A stretch of 64,000 nucleotides of DNA from DATAWK01 sp036267255 (GCA_036267255.1 DATAWK010000033.1:1-64000); one strand, 5' to 3'. Shown: positions 26,477 to 36,685, counted from the stretch's first letter. Notes: generated by a model not told the origin, from the letters alone. Program-made: numbers and translations.

Positions 26477-27703
26477 TTACTCCGTCTTGTATGGAACCGT
26501 CGCCAGTTGCAACAGCAGGGCATCGTCGCCGGAAGGCGCGCCGCACAGGCTACTGGTAAGGGTTTCGGTTTGATTGATGAGAGCCCATAAGGAATCCTGC
26601 ATCTTCTGATTATCCGCAAGATCTTTCAAGCTCATGTTGGAGAACGATTGCCACTGCGGTTGCAGAGGCACCAGCGATGCGTTGTCTGTCGGCGGTGTAG
26701 AGGATTGGAGCTGCGCATTGCAGGCAGAGAAACGGTGATGCGCGGCGGAGCCATCGACAAGCAGGCGTCGTGCGCGCTCTCGCGGCGGCAAATTGGAAAG
26801 CGGAGTGAGATCGAGCAGACGCTGCAGGCGATTCAGCGAAGCCTGCGCCGCATCGGGCGGCAGCGGAGGTTTGGAGACGCGATGCACGCGCTCCATATAT
26901 CGTTCCATTGCGTCGTGCGCAGTCTGGTAGCGACCGAGAGATTCGGCAACCTGGCTTTCGCCGAGCAAGGCCTGCAGCATCGCCACACTGTTGGATTGGG
27001 CGTATTGCTGCGCTTTCTGATAGGCGGTGAGAGCGTCGCTGGGGTCCTGGGCCTGCTGGAGCAAGGCGGCAATCTGGTTCATGACGGAGGGATCTTCGAG
27101 CGAGTTGCCCTGGGCGGTCAGCAACTCCTCCTGTGCCGGCACGAACTGGCGCAGCGAGAGCAGATACTGGGCCAGCTCCAGACGGGCCTCGCGGCGGTGC
27201 GAGACACCTTCGGTGAGCCAGTCGCCATTGAGGGAAGCACGATAGTAGGCGATGGCCTGGGCGGGTTCCTTTTTCTTAACGGCCAGCCGGGCAAGCTGCA
27301 GGTTGAGCAGACCATCGCCGGGTTCAGCCTGCTGCAGGGTGGAGTAATAGGCAATGGCTTCGTCGGTGTGTCCGGCGGAGGCAAGGGCCTGAGCCAGCGC
27401 CAGCTCATAGGTGCGATTGCCGGAGGACAAGGTGAGCGCGGAGCGGAAGGCCTCGACAGCATAGGTAGCGTTGCCGTTTGCCAGAGCCTGCTGGCCGCGC
27501 GTATACCAGCGCGCTTCCAGCACCCGGCGATGCGCGCTAAAGGAATTAAAAAAGAAATAGGTGATGACGGAGAGAGCCAGAGTGATGCCGAGCAGGGTGA
27601 GAAGTGCCAAAGAGTCTTGAAGAATGAGCCTGCGACGTTGACTACGCTGGCTGGAGTCTAACGAATTACGAGTGTGTTTACGGATCGTCTCTACAAATCC
27701 CAT
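26477..27703 (-). CDS. Membrane-anchored TPR protein
   Basis: Protein of 408 residues with a cytoplasmic basic N-terminus, one membrane helix (about 31-53, SLALLTLLGITLALSVITYFFF) and a large soluble domain of tetratricopeptide repeats from about 65 to 260. Typical TPR helices include GNATYAVEAFRSALTLSSGN and GHTDEAIAYYSTLQQAEPGD. TPR domains bind other proteins; the partner is unknown. It precedes the ClC gene on the same strand, with little or no gap. A GTAAAC/GTTTAC inverted repeat (27706-27743) lies just upstream and could be an operator. Confidence 0.7.
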   Translation of the reverse strand: MGFVETIRKHTRNSLDSSQRSQRRRLILQDSLALLTLLGITLALSVITYFFFNSFSAHRRVLEARWYTRGQQALANGNATYAVEAFRSALTLSSGNRTYELALAQALASAGHTDEAIAYYSTLQQAEPGDGLLNLQLARLAVKKKEPAQAIAYYRASLNGDWLTEGVSHRREARLELAQYLLSLRQFVPAQEELLTAQGNSLEDPSVMNQIAALLQQAQDPSDALTAYQKAQQYAQSNSVAMLQALLGESQVAESLGRYQTAHDAMERYMERVHRVSKPPLPPDAAQASLNRLQRLLDLTPLSNLPPRERARRLLVDGSAAHHRFSACNAQLQSSTPPTDNASLVPLQPQWQSFSNMSLKDLADNQKMQDSLWALINQTETLTSSLCGAPSGDDALLLQLATVPYKTE

Positions 27704-27896
27704 CAGTAAACATCATATCGCTGAAATCGTGTTGATTGTTTACGATGCGGTTGCAGAGGCGAAAGGAATTGTAATTTTTCAGCTTTCCAACGCAGGCATC
27801 CAGCGTCTACCAAAGGGGCATCTCAATAGTTTGCCCGGAATCAAAGGTATACAAAATACCATGCGAATTTCGTAGTGGCGTATTCTTGAAACAGCA

Positions 27897-28328
27897 ATGC
27901 TTCTAGCTCAGCCAAATGGAAGTGATCGAGCAACGACCTGGACGCGGCGGCGTGCACCGCGCTACTGGAGCAGGCTGGGCGTTGGCTTGTTCGTTCTGAC
28001 CCTGGCGGTTTGCCTGTGGGGTCTGCATTACCGGCTGGAGCAGTATCAGTCGTCGCAACTGGCCGGGCGTCCCGTTCTGATGGCGAAGATGTGGCTGGGC
28101 GATCGTGGCCACACAACGGCGACGACTGTGGCGCAGCCCGAACAAGCGCCGGTGTTTGCGGCTGTGTTTGTCTTCTTCGGCTTGTTCCTGAGCCTTGCCC
28201 TCCATAAATTTTTAAAAGCGTTTCAAACGATTGGCCAGCAGAATGTGCGACAGTGGATGCGTCCACCGTTGTGGACGCATGGCCATGCTCTCTTCTATCG
28301 TCCCCCGCCAGCTTTCGTCCGCCTATAG
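27897..28328 (+). CDS. Hypothetical two-helix membrane protein
   Basis: A 143-residue protein with two predicted membrane segments (about 29-45, LGVGLFVLTLAVCLWGL, and 86-103, AVFVFFGLFLSLALHKFL) separated by a polar loop. The C-terminus is basic and aromatic. No family is recognised. The ATG follows GAAACAGCA, a weak ribosome site. It lies 113 bases before the RND adaptor gene on the same strand. Membership in that operon is possible but not shown. Confidence 0.5.
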   Translation: MLLAQPNGSDRATTWTRRRAPRYWSRLGVGLFVLTLAVCLWGLHYRLEQYQSSQLAGRPVLMAKMWLGDRGHTTATTVAQPEQAPVFAAVFVFFGLFLSLALHKFLKAFQTIGQQNVRQWMRPPLWTHGHALFYRPPPAFVRL

Positions 28329-28441
28329 TCCTCGCGCGCAGGAGAGGAGCCTGATTGCATTCCATTTGTGGATGCAATTTCCGCGCATGGTTGTAATCCA
28401 TTTACCATTCCGTGCCACCCGGCACGACAGGGACGATTTCA

Positions 28442-29707
28442 ATGGTTACTTCTAAACGCATATTGTGGATTGCTGTTGCTGTGATTGTTCTGCTTTGTGG
28501 TTTGTGGTGGTTCCATGACCGCACGCAGGGAGAAAAGCCAAACCACGCCTCCGATGCCAATGAGGCGCCAACCGCGGCGGTTGCCGTTGTGCGGGAACAG
28601 CCCGCAGTTTCCAGCATCACGGTTCCGGGAATCTTTCAGGCATACCAGGACATTGAAGTTCACGCGAAGGTCTCCGGCTACGTGAAGCAGATCAACGTGG
28701 ATATCGGCGACATTGTGCATACCGGTGAGGTGTTGGCGGTGCTGGAAGTGCCGGAGCTGCATGCGCAGGTGCAGGCGGCCAGGTCGTCCACACAGCGCGA
28801 CATGGCAGACGTGCAGCGGACCAAGAACGATGTGTCGCGCGCGCAGGCGGTCCACGCAGCACTGCATTCGGAATATACGCGGCTGAGCAACGCGGCGGCG
28901 AGCCGCCCGGGATTGATCGCGCAACAGGAATTGGACGATGCGCAGGCCAAGGATCTTTCCGCGGAGGCGCAGGTGGATGCGGCGAAGTCGGGATATTCGG
29001 CTGCCGAGGAAAAACTGAACGTCGATCAGTCGGAGCTGCAGCGCTACCAGGCGCTGTTTGCGTACACATTTATTCGCGCGCCGTTTGACGGCGTGGTGAC
29101 CTACCGGTACGCGGATACGGGTTCGCTGCTGGCGGCAGGCACGAGTGAAAGCCAGAGCGCGATGCCGCTGGTGCGGCTGGCGCAGAGCGACGTGCTGCGT
29201 TTGCGCATGCCGGTGCCGGCGTCCGCGGTGGAATATATCCGCGTAGGCGGCGCGGCGATGGTGCAGGTGCAGGCCACGGGAGAATCGATCCAGGCGAAGA
29301 TCGTTCGCTTTACACGGTCGATGGACCGCAACACGCGCACGATGATGACGGAAGTGGACATACCGAACAAGGACCTCCATCTGGTTCCGGGCATGTATGC
29401 AAACACGACCTTCCCGCTGCAGAATCACGAACACGCGTTGTCGGTTCCGATCGACGCGATCGTGGAAGGGGACAATCCGTACGTGCTGGTGGTGAACGAT
29501 CAGGATCGCGTGGAGAAGCGGTCGGTGGTGCTGGGCATTCAAGGGCCGAACCGGTATGAAATTGTGAGCGGGGTGAAGGAAGGCGACCGGGTGATTGTGG
29601 GCAACCAGTCCAGCTATCAGCCGGGACAAAAAGTTACTCCGACGCCGATCGACACCAACCTGATCGACTTCAAGCAGACGCAAAGCAGTCAGGGAGGCAG
29701 CCGCTAA
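28442..29707 (+). CDS. RND efflux periplasmic adaptor subunit
   Basis: Membrane fusion protein of 421 residues linking an RND pump to an outer-membrane channel in the periplasm. It has an N-terminal anchor (ILWIAVAVIVLLCGLWWF), a lipoyl-like half-motif (VHAKVSGYVKQINVDIGDIVHTGEVLAVLE), an alpha-helical hairpin (about 110-190), the second lipoyl half (FIRAPFDGVVTYRYADTGS) and beta-barrel/membrane-proximal domains. The ATG at 28442 gives a normal anchor. The stop is immediately followed by the pump ATG at 29708, so the two are translated together. The substrate cannot be predicted. Short inverted repeats around 28350-28430 may be operator sites, but no regulator gene is adjacent. Confidence 0.9.
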   Translation: MVTSKRILWIAVAVIVLLCGLWWFHDRTQGEKPNHASDANEAPTAAVAVVREQPAVSSITVPGIFQAYQDIEVHAKVSGYVKQINVDIGDIVHTGEVLAVLEVPELHAQVQAARSSTQRDMADVQRTKNDVSRAQAVHAALHSEYTRLSNAAASRPGLIAQQELDDAQAKDLSAEAQVDAAKSGYSAAEEKLNVDQSELQRYQALFAYTFIRAPFDGVVTYRYADTGSLLAAGTSESQSAMPLVRLAQSDVLRLRMPVPASAVEYIRVGGAAMVQVQATGESIQAKIVRFTRSMDRNTRTMMTEVDIPNKDLHLVPGMYANTTFPLQNHEHALSVPIDAIVEGDNPYVLVVNDQDRVEKRSVVLGIQGPNRYEIVSGVKEGDRVIVGNQSSYQPGQKVTPTPIDTNLIDFKQTQSSQGGSR

Positions 29708-32700
29708 ATGTCCTCCTTTGCGCTGCGATATCCCTTTTTCATTTTGATGGCGTGCATGGTCATCGTGGTGATCGGCACGGTGAACCTGCTGGGTATGCCG
29801 GTGGACCTGTTTCCGGAGGTGAAGATTCCGGTGGTGGTGGTGGCGACGTTTTATTCCGGCATGCCGCCGCAACAGATTGAAGCTGACATTACGGATACCT
29901 TCGAGCGTTTCTTTACTCTGGGCAGCGGCATCGATCACATCGAGTCGCGGTCGATGACGGGCGTGAGCCTGATCAAGATTTATTTTCAGGCAGGCACGGA
30001 CCCGAATGCCGATGTGAGCAGCATCTCCAATCTTGCGATGGCCGATTTACGACGGCTGCCGCCGGGAACGCTGCCGCCGGTGGTGCTGAGCTTTAACGCG
30101 GCGAATCTGCCGGTGTGCCTGATTACGCTGCAGGGCCAGGGCCTGAGCGAAACGAAGATGAAGGACATCGGCCAGTTCGAGGTGCGCAACCAGGTGGCCA
30201 GCGTGGCGGGCGCGTCGGTGCCGCAACCGTATGGCGGACGCTATCGCCAGATCATGGTGTATGTCGATCCGCTGAAGCTGGAAGCCAACGGCCTGAGCGT
30301 CAGCGACGTGTACAAAGCCATCAACCAATCGAACCTGATTCTGCCGGCGGGCGATGTTCGCATTGGGCCGAAGGATTACAACATCTATGCCAACAGCCAG
30401 GTGGCCAAGGCCAGCGATGCGAACGATATTCCGCTGAAGACGTCGGGCAACTCGTCGATTCTGGTGGGAGACATTGGCCATGCGGAAGACGGCGGGCAGT
30501 TGCAGTACAACATCGTGCGGGTGAACGGGCAGCACTCGGTGTACGTGCCGATCTTCAAGCAGGGCGGCAACAGCAACACCATCAAGATTGTGGACGGAGT
30601 GCGCGACCGGGTGAAGCATCTGCTGGATGTTCCACCGCAACTGAAGGCGCGCGTGGTCTTCGATCAGTCGATCTTCGTGAAGCTGGCGGTGCATAACGTG
30701 ATCCGCGAAGGCGGTCTGGGACTGGTGCTGACGGGATTGATGATCCTGCTGTTCCTGGGCAATGTGCGCGCCACGGTGGCGGTGATGCTGTCGATTCCGA
30801 TTTCGGTGCTGGCGGCGTTTCTGCTGTTGAATGTCTCGGGCAACACGGTGAACACGATGGTGCTGGGCGGATTGGCGCTGGCGCTGTCGCGGCTGATCGA
30901 TAACTCCGTGGTGGTGCTGGAGAATATTTTTCGGCACATGGAGATGGGCGAGCCGGTGCTGGTGGCCGCGGAGCAGGGAGGCAAGGAGGTCGATCTTGCC
31001 GTGCTTGCATCGACGGTGACGACTTCGATTGTGTTTTTTCCGGTGGTGTTGCTGGCCGGTGTGAGCAAGTATCTGTTCAGCGCGATGGCGCTGGCAGTGG
31101 TGCTGGCGCTGCTGGCGTCGTACCTGGTGGCCATGACCGTGGTGCCGCTGTACTGCGCGAAATTCATCTCATTCCACGGCGAGGGTGAGCACGATGACGC
31201 CGATGCAACTGCGAGCGGGACGGCTATCAAAGCATACGATCCGGCGGAGATCGCACAACCGCTGGAGAGTCCACCGCAGCAAGGGCATCTCTCTCCCTTT
31301 CAATATGTCGTGCAGAACTTTAATGCGTACTACCAACGGGTGCAGCGAAAGTACGACGAGACGATTTTGTATTGCCTGGATCGCCCGGTGGCGGTGGTGG
31401 TGGGCTTTACGATTTTTGTTGTGGTCAGCCTGGCACTGTATCCCTTTGTCGGGGTTGCGTTCTTTCCGCGAACGGATCCGGGCCAGTTCGTGATCAACAT
31501 CAAGGCGCCTGCCGGGACGCGACTGGAGTTGACGGACCAATATTGCGCACGGATCGAGCAGATTATCCGGCAACAGGTGCGGCCTGCCGATCTGAACATG
31601 ATCGTGTCGAACATCGGCGTGTATCCGGATTTGTCGGCGATCTACACGTCGAACACGGCGATGGATACGGCGTTTATCCAGGTGAGCCTGAAGGAAGACC
31701 ACAAGATTGGCAGCTATACCTACATGCAGCGGGTGCGGGAACAGGTGCAGCGGCAGATTCCCGAGGTGCAGGCATTCTTTCAGGCCGGCGGTCTTGTGAA
31801 TTCGATTGTCAATCAGGGCAAACCGGCACCGTTCGATATTCGCGTGAGCACGCAGGACTTTAAAGACGGCAACAAGATCGCGCAGGAGATTGCGTCGCGA
31901 GCGCGGCAACTGCACGACGTAAGCGATGTGCTGGTGCCGCAGGACATCGACTATCCGGGGCTGAAACTGAACATCGACCGGCAGAGAGCGGCCATTCTGG
32001 GATTAACGGTGAAGGACGTGGTGGATAGCGTGATTACCGCGTTGACATCGAACGGGCAGGTGGCGCCGACGTACTGGATCGATCCGAAGTCGGGCAACAA
32101 TTACATGCTGACGGTGCAGTATTACGAGAGCCAGATCCAGTCGTTGAAAGACTTCAAGGAGATTCCGCTGCGCGCCAGCAGTCCGCCGGAGGGGACGCCG
32201 CTGCCGCACGCCAGCGAGGTTACGCCGCTGGAAGCGGTGGCGGATGTTCACTACATCAACACGCCGACGGTGATCGATCACTACAAACTGCGCCGGGTGT
32301 TCGACGTGTACGTGATGCCGACGACGGAAGACCTGGGGCATCCGGACAAGGAACTGAAAAAGATCGTTGCCGATATGCATCCGCCGCACGGCACGCTGAT
32401 CAGCATTGCCGGGTCGATCAACGATATGCACGCATCCTTCCGCAGCTTCGGCGTCGGCCTGATTCTGGCCATCATTCTGGTGTACCTGATTCTGATGGCG
32501 CAGTTCGCTTCGTTCTCCGATCCGTTTGTGATTCTGCTGGCGGTGCCGCCGGGGGCTGCCGGAGTGCTGCTGACTTTGCTGGCAACCCATACCAGCATCA
32601 ACATTATGTCGTTGATGGGCGTGCTGATGACCACCGGCATCGTGGTCTCGAACAGCATTCTGATCGTGCAATTTGTCGCGGCTCTGCGTGACGAAGGCAA

Positions 32701-33058
32701 GCCGTTGAAGATTGCAGTGGCCCAGGGATGCCAGGTGCGACTGCGCCCCATCCTGATGACAGCGCTGGCGACGGTGCTGGGCATGATTCCGATGGCGCTG
32801 GGGGTGGAAGCGGGCAGCGAACAGTATGCGCCGCTGGCGCGCGCCATTCTGGGCGGATTGCTGATCTCCACCGTGGTTTCGATCTTCCTGGTGCCGGCGG
32901 CGTACTACCTGATTCATCGCAAGGAAGAAAACGAGGACGGTACGCCGAGGAACGAAAAATTGAAGAACGACAAACCAGGGAACAACAAATCCGGAAATGA
33001 CAAACCAAGGGGCGGTGCGGTCGATCTGCATCGACCCAATCAGGAGGCGCAGGCGTGA
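29708..33058 (+). CDS. RND family efflux pump, inner-membrane permease
   Basis: Proton-driven resistance-nodulation-division pump of 1116 residues, AcrB/MdtB-like (hydrophobe/amphiphile type). It shows the N-terminal helix followed by FPEVKIPVVVV, a periplasmic porter domain, helices 2-6, and a second porter domain between helices 7 and 8 (FFPRTDPGQFVINIKAPAGT). In helix 4 the usual double Asp is replaced by one (SRLIDNSVVVLENI), which is seen in some RND branches. The C-terminal 45 residues are a charged, repetitive tail rich in Asn, Lys, Asp and Gly, longer than usual. The stop overlaps the next start as TGATG. Confidence 0.92.
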   Translation: MSSFALRYPFFILMACMVIVVIGTVNLLGMPVDLFPEVKIPVVVVATFYSGMPPQQIEADITDTFERFFTLGSGIDHIESRSMTGVSLIKIYFQAGTDPNADVSSISNLAMADLRRLPPGTLPPVVLSFNAANLPVCLITLQGQGLSETKMKDIGQFEVRNQVASVAGASVPQPYGGRYRQIMVYVDPLKLEANGLSVSDVYKAINQSNLILPAGDVRIGPKDYNIYANSQVAKASDANDIPLKTSGNSSILVGDIGHAEDGGQLQYNIVRVNGQHSVYVPIFKQGGNSNTIKIVDGVRDRVKHLLDVPPQLKARVVFDQSIFVKLAVHNVIREGGLGLVLTGLMILLFLGNVRATVAVMLSIPISVLAAFLLLNVSGNTVNTMVLGGLALALSRLIDNSVVVLENIFRHMEMGEPVLVAAEQGGKEVDLAVLASTVTTSIVFFPVVLLAGVSKYLFSAMALAVVLALLASYLVAMTVVPLYCAKFISFHGEGEHDDADATASGTAIKAYDPAEIAQPLESPPQQGHLSPFQYVVQNFNAYYQRVQRKYDETILYCLDRPVAVVVGFTIFVVVSLALYPFVGVAFFPRTDPGQFVINIKAPAGTRLELTDQYCARIEQIIRQQVRPADLNMIVSNIGVYPDLSAIYTSNTAMDTAFIQVSLKEDHKIGSYTYMQRVREQVQRQIPEVQAFFQAGGLVNSIVNQGKPAPFDIRVSTQDFKDGNKIAQEIASRARQLHDVSDVLVPQDIDYPGLKLNIDRQRAAILGLTVKDVVDSVITALTSNGQVAPTYWIDPKSGNNYMLTVQYYESQIQSLKDFKEIPLRASSPPEGTPLPHASEVTPLEAVADVHYINTPTVIDHYKLRRVFDVYVMPTTEDLGHPDKELKKIVADMHPPHGTLISIAGSINDMHASFRSFGVGLILAIILVYLILMAQFASFSDPFVILLAVPPGAAGVLLTLLATHTSINIMSLMGVLMTTGIVVSNSILIVQFVAALRDEGKPLKIAVAQGCQVRLRPILMTALATVLGMIPMALGVEAGSEQYAPLARAILGGLLISTVVSIFLVPAAYYLIHRKEENEDGTPRNEKLKNDKPGNNKSGNDKPRGGAVDLHRPNQEAQA

Positions 33059-34584
33059 TGCGAGGAATGATGAAAGCCAATACGCAACGTGTCTGTCTGA
33101 CAGCAGGATGCAGCGTGGTCCTGCTGTTATGCCCGAAGCTGCTGTGGGGGCAAACGGAAAAAAATCAAACGCTGGTGGATGCTCCGTCGGCGGCGTTGCT
33201 GGCGCAGAATCTGCAGCAGGAAGAGAATGCCAATGCTGCGGGCATGCCCATTGCGGCGGCGGCAACGGCGGATGCGACGATGCAAAGCGGGGGCAACGCG
33301 GCGCAGGATGGGCAGAACGGCACGGCAGCGGGAACGATGTCGAATGGAACGGGACAGCCGATGTCGTTGACGCGCGAGCAGGCCGAGCAGATTGCCATCC
33401 AGAACAATCCGCGCATCCGCGCCAGCAAGCTGGTCGCGCTGGCCGAGCACCAGGTGTATCGCGAGACGCGCTCGCAATATTTGCCGCGGATGTTCGGTGG
33501 GATGATCGCGGAACAGGCGAACAGCGGAAGCCGATTCTCCGTCGATGGATTGCGCACGACGCGCCTGATTACGCACGCGGGCGGCGGCATCGATATGCAT
33601 CAGCTCATTACGGATTTTGGCCACACGTCGAATTTGATTGCGTCGTCCAAGCTGTATGAGAAGGCGCAGAATTCGACGGCGATGGCGACGCGGCAGGATG
33701 TGATTCTGGTGACGGATCAGGTCTTCTACAGCGCGCTGGAGTCGGAGGCGGTGGTGAAGGCGGCGCAGCAGACGACGCAGACGCGGCAGGAAACGTCGGA
33801 CCAGATTACCGAGCTAACCAAGAACAAATTGCGTTCGGACATCGACCTGGCCTTTGCGGAGCAGAACCTGGCGGAGGCCAAGTTGCTGCTGCTGGATGCA
33901 CAGGACCAATACCGGAAAAATATCGATGCGCTGTCGGCGGTGCTGGGCTATGACCATCCCCAGAAGTATCAACTGGTGGATGACAGCGCCGCGCCTCCGT
34001 TGCCACCGCCGGATGTGGATGCCCTGGTGGAGATGGCGCTGAAGCAACGACCGGACCTGATGGCGCTGGATTACGACCAGAAGGCGGCGGCGAAGTTCAG
34101 CCGTGCGCAACATGAGCAGTTGTTGCCGACGATCGATACCTCCGGAGTGTTCGGCGGGACGCCGGTACGGGACAGCGCCTACTTCACGTCGAGCTGGTTT
34201 GGCGCTGTCGGCGTCAGCCTGACGGTGCCGATCTTCAATGGCTTTCTGTATACGGCGGAGGCTTCGGAAGCGTCGAACCGCGCGAAGGCGTCGAAGGAAC
34301 AGCTACGCGATCTGCGGAACAGCGTGGTGCGCGATGTGAACGATGCGTGGCTGGATACCAACACGGCGTATCAGAAGATCGGTGTGACGCAGAACCTGGT
34401 GCAGGCAGCCAACCTGGGCCTGGACCTGGCGCAGGCGCGATACAAGCTGGGGTTGAGCTCGATTGTCGAGTTGAGCCAGTCGCAATTGCAGGACACGCAG
34501 GCGGTGATTCAGAACATCAACGCACGGTATGCCTATGAGCTGGCGCTGGCTGCGCTGAATTATCAGATCGGCAACCTGCCGTAG
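33058..34584 (+). CDS. TolC family outer-membrane efflux channel
   Basis: Outer-membrane factor of 508 residues completing the tripartite pump. It has a signal peptide (about 1-30), an Ala/Gln/Asn-rich linker with low complexity (about 35-95), and two repeats of helices and short strands typical of TolC (ALTREQAEQIAIQNNPRIRAS-type and LVEMALKQRPDLMALDYDQ). The ATG at 33058 shares its A with the pump stop (TGATG), behind CAGGAGG; ATG at 33067 is an alternative. A terminator follows 27 bases after the stop, closing the operon. Confidence 0.9.
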   Translation: MRGMMKANTQRVCLTAGCSVVLLLCPKLLWGQTEKNQTLVDAPSAALLAQNLQQEENANAAGMPIAAAATADATMQSGGNAAQDGQNGTAAGTMSNGTGQPMSLTREQAEQIAIQNNPRIRASKLVALAEHQVYRETRSQYLPRMFGGMIAEQANSGSRFSVDGLRTTRLITHAGGGIDMHQLITDFGHTSNLIASSKLYEKAQNSTAMATRQDVILVTDQVFYSALESEAVVKAAQQTTQTRQETSDQITELTKNKLRSDIDLAFAEQNLAEAKLLLLDAQDQYRKNIDALSAVLGYDHPQKYQLVDDSAAPPLPPPDVDALVEMALKQRPDLMALDYDQKAAAKFSRAQHEQLLPTIDTSGVFGGTPVRDSAYFTSSWFGAVGVSLTVPIFNGFLYTAEASEASNRAKASKEQLRDLRNSVVRDVNDAWLDTNTAYQKIGVTQNLVQAANLGLDLAQARYKLGLSSIVELSQSQLQDTQAVIQNINARYAYELALAALNYQIGNLP

Positions 34585-34611
34585 GCCGGTTGGATGAAGT
34601 CGAAAAATGCC

Positions 34612-34646
34612 TGGGCCAGCCCGTAATGGACTGGCCCAAAATTTTT
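34612..34646 (+). terminator. Rho-independent terminator of the RND operon
   Basis: Perfect arms TGGGCCAG and CTGGCCCA with an 11-base loop are followed by AAATTTTT. The hairpin lies 27 bases after the TolC-like gene. Confidence 0.75.
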
Positions 34647-34882
34647 GACGCAAAAGGGCGCATGCACAACCGCAACACAGCAATGATTTTTGTTCTGCAT
34701 TGCTGGTGGGGCATTCATCGGGCGTTCATGTGGCGTTCACGTAATTTTCAACGGATTCACTTCCTGTTCACATTGTGTTTTCCGGACGTTCATCTGGGGC
34801 TGCGATGCTCGTAAGCGGTGCAACCTAAATCTCTTGGAATCGGGGAGATTGGTGCATCGGAGACTAATGAGTGAGAGGCCGA

Positions 34883-36685
34883 ATGAACTATCGACCCAAT
34901 ACGCTGAAAGCCCTGCTTCTGGCCTGCTGTGTGACGACGGTACCGACTGCGAGTCATGTTCTGTTCGCACAGTCCAGCACAACAACAACCACCAAGCGCA
35001 AGCATGTGGCAAAGAAGCCGAGCATCGAATCGCAGATTGAAGAGATGCGCCAGCAATTCCAAACCCAGATCGACCAGCTAAAGCAGCAGTTGAACGACCG
35101 CGATCAGCAACTGCAGCAAGCGCAGGATACAGCCAAGCAGGCACAGACAGCAGCGGATCAGGCACAACAAGAGGCGCAAGCTGCTTCGCAGAGCAACACG
35201 CAAAACAATGAGGCAGTGACGAATCTGCAGAATGCGGTGCAGAGCGTAAAGGCCGACAGCGACCAATCCAAGCAGACGCTGGCCACGGTGGCACAGGACC
35301 AGAAGGTAATCAAGAAGGCGGTCCTGCATCCCGACGAAATTCACTACAAAGGCATCACACTTTCGCCCAAGGGAAGCTTTATTGAAGCGGCGACTGTGAA
35401 CCGCACCGAGGCCACAGGCGGCGGCATCAATACTCCGCTTACCGGCATTCCGCTGCAAAATGCCAATGAAGCCCAGCTGAGCGAGTTCTTCGGCTCGGCC
35501 CGTCAGTCCCGGCTTGCCTTGAAGGCCACCGGCAAGCTGGCATCCATGACGCTGACCGGCTACTACGAGATGGACTGGCTGGGAACCGGCATCACCTCCA
35601 ACAACAATCAATCCAATAGCTACGTGTTGCGTCAACGCCAACTGTGGGCACGAGCCGCGCTGAACAGCGGTTGGAGCTTCACCGGAGGCCAGATGTGGTC
35701 GCTGGTGACGGAAACAACGAATGGCGAGACGGCGGGGACGGAGATTCTTCCGGGCACGATCGATCCGCAGTATACCGCCGGCTTTAACTGGACGCGGCAA
35801 TACGGCTTCCGCGTGGTCAAGGACTTCCGCAACAAGCTGTGGTTGGGCGCTTCGGCAGAGAATGCTGAAATGCTGAATCCGTCCGGCAGCAGCCTGCCAA
35901 CCAACCTGTTGATCGGGCAGCCGGGTGTCGGCGGCGGTCTCTACGACTCCGCGTCAACCTATTCGTTCAACCTGGCTCCGGACATGGTTGCCAAGGCGGT
36001 CTTCGAGCCGGGTTGGGGACATTATGAGGTGTACGGTCTGGCACGCTTCTTCCGTGCCCGTATTTATCCCAATGCCGGCGCTGCAACGCCTTCGTCTGCC
36101 GGTGCTTACAACGACTCCACGGTGGCCGGCGGAATTGGCGGCGGCTTCCGCGTGCCGGTGCTCGACAAGAAGGTGAGCATAGGACTGAAAGGGTTGTATG
36201 GCGTGGGCGTCGGACGTTACGGCGACTCGACCATTGCCGATGTTACGCTGAATCCGGATGCCCAGCTCGCTCCTCTGCGGGCCTTTTCCGCACTCGGCAC
36301 ACTCGAATACAATCCCAGCAAACGGTTGAATCTCTGGTCTAACTACGGCGGAGATTATGTGTACCGCCGCTACTTCGGCAAAGTGGGCTACGGTTCGCCG
36401 CTTACCGACATGTCCGGTTGCAATGTCGAACCGGTTCCCGGCGGAGACACCAGCCCCGCTACTCCCAGCGATTGCGGAGGAAGCAACAAGGACGTGCAGG
36501 AGTTCAGCGTTGGGTACTGGTTCAACTTCTACAGCGGAAACAAAGGACGCCTTCGTCAAGGCATCCAGTACAGCCACTTCCGGCGGGACATCTGGTCCGG
36601 CGACGGTGGCACGACGAATCCTGGCGGTGGCGCGTATGGCACCGACAACGGAATCTGGACGTCGTTCCGCTATTACCTTCCGTAG
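34883..36685 (+). CDS. Porin-like outer-membrane protein with N-terminal coiled coil
   Basis: Outer-membrane protein of 600 residues. A signal peptide (1-31) is followed by a Thr/Lys-rich stretch and a long Gln-rich coiled coil (about 53-145, IEEMRQQFQTQIDQLKQQL and onward). From about 160 the sequence becomes beta-barrel-like, ending GIWTSFRYYLP. The coiled coil probably forms a periplasmic trimer stalk or binds the cell wall, as in Omp-alpha-type and SLH-type porins, but no SLH domain is seen. No solute is known. The ATG follows GAGAGGCC. A perfect terminator closes the gene. Confidence 0.75.
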   Translation: MNYRPNTLKALLLACCVTTVPTASHVLFAQSSTTTTTKRKHVAKKPSIESQIEEMRQQFQTQIDQLKQQLNDRDQQLQQAQDTAKQAQTAADQAQQEAQAASQSNTQNNEAVTNLQNAVQSVKADSDQSKQTLATVAQDQKVIKKAVLHPDEIHYKGITLSPKGSFIEAATVNRTEATGGGINTPLTGIPLQNANEAQLSEFFGSARQSRLALKATGKLASMTLTGYYEMDWLGTGITSNNNQSNSYVLRQRQLWARAALNSGWSFTGGQMWSLVTETTNGETAGTEILPGTIDPQYTAGFNWTRQYGFRVVKDFRNKLWLGASAENAEMLNPSGSSLPTNLLIGQPGVGGGLYDSASTYSFNLAPDMVAKAVFEPGWGHYEVYGLARFFRARIYPNAGAATPSSAGAYNDSTVAGGIGGGFRVPVLDKKVSIGLKGLYGVGVGRYGDSTIADVTLNPDAQLAPLRAFSALGTLEYNPSKRLNLWSNYGGDYVYRRYFGKVGYGSPLTDMSGCNVEPVPGGDTSPATPSDCGGSNKDVQEFSVGYWFNFYSGNKGRLRQGIQYSHFRRDIWSGDGGTTNPGGGAYGTDNGIWTSFRYYLP

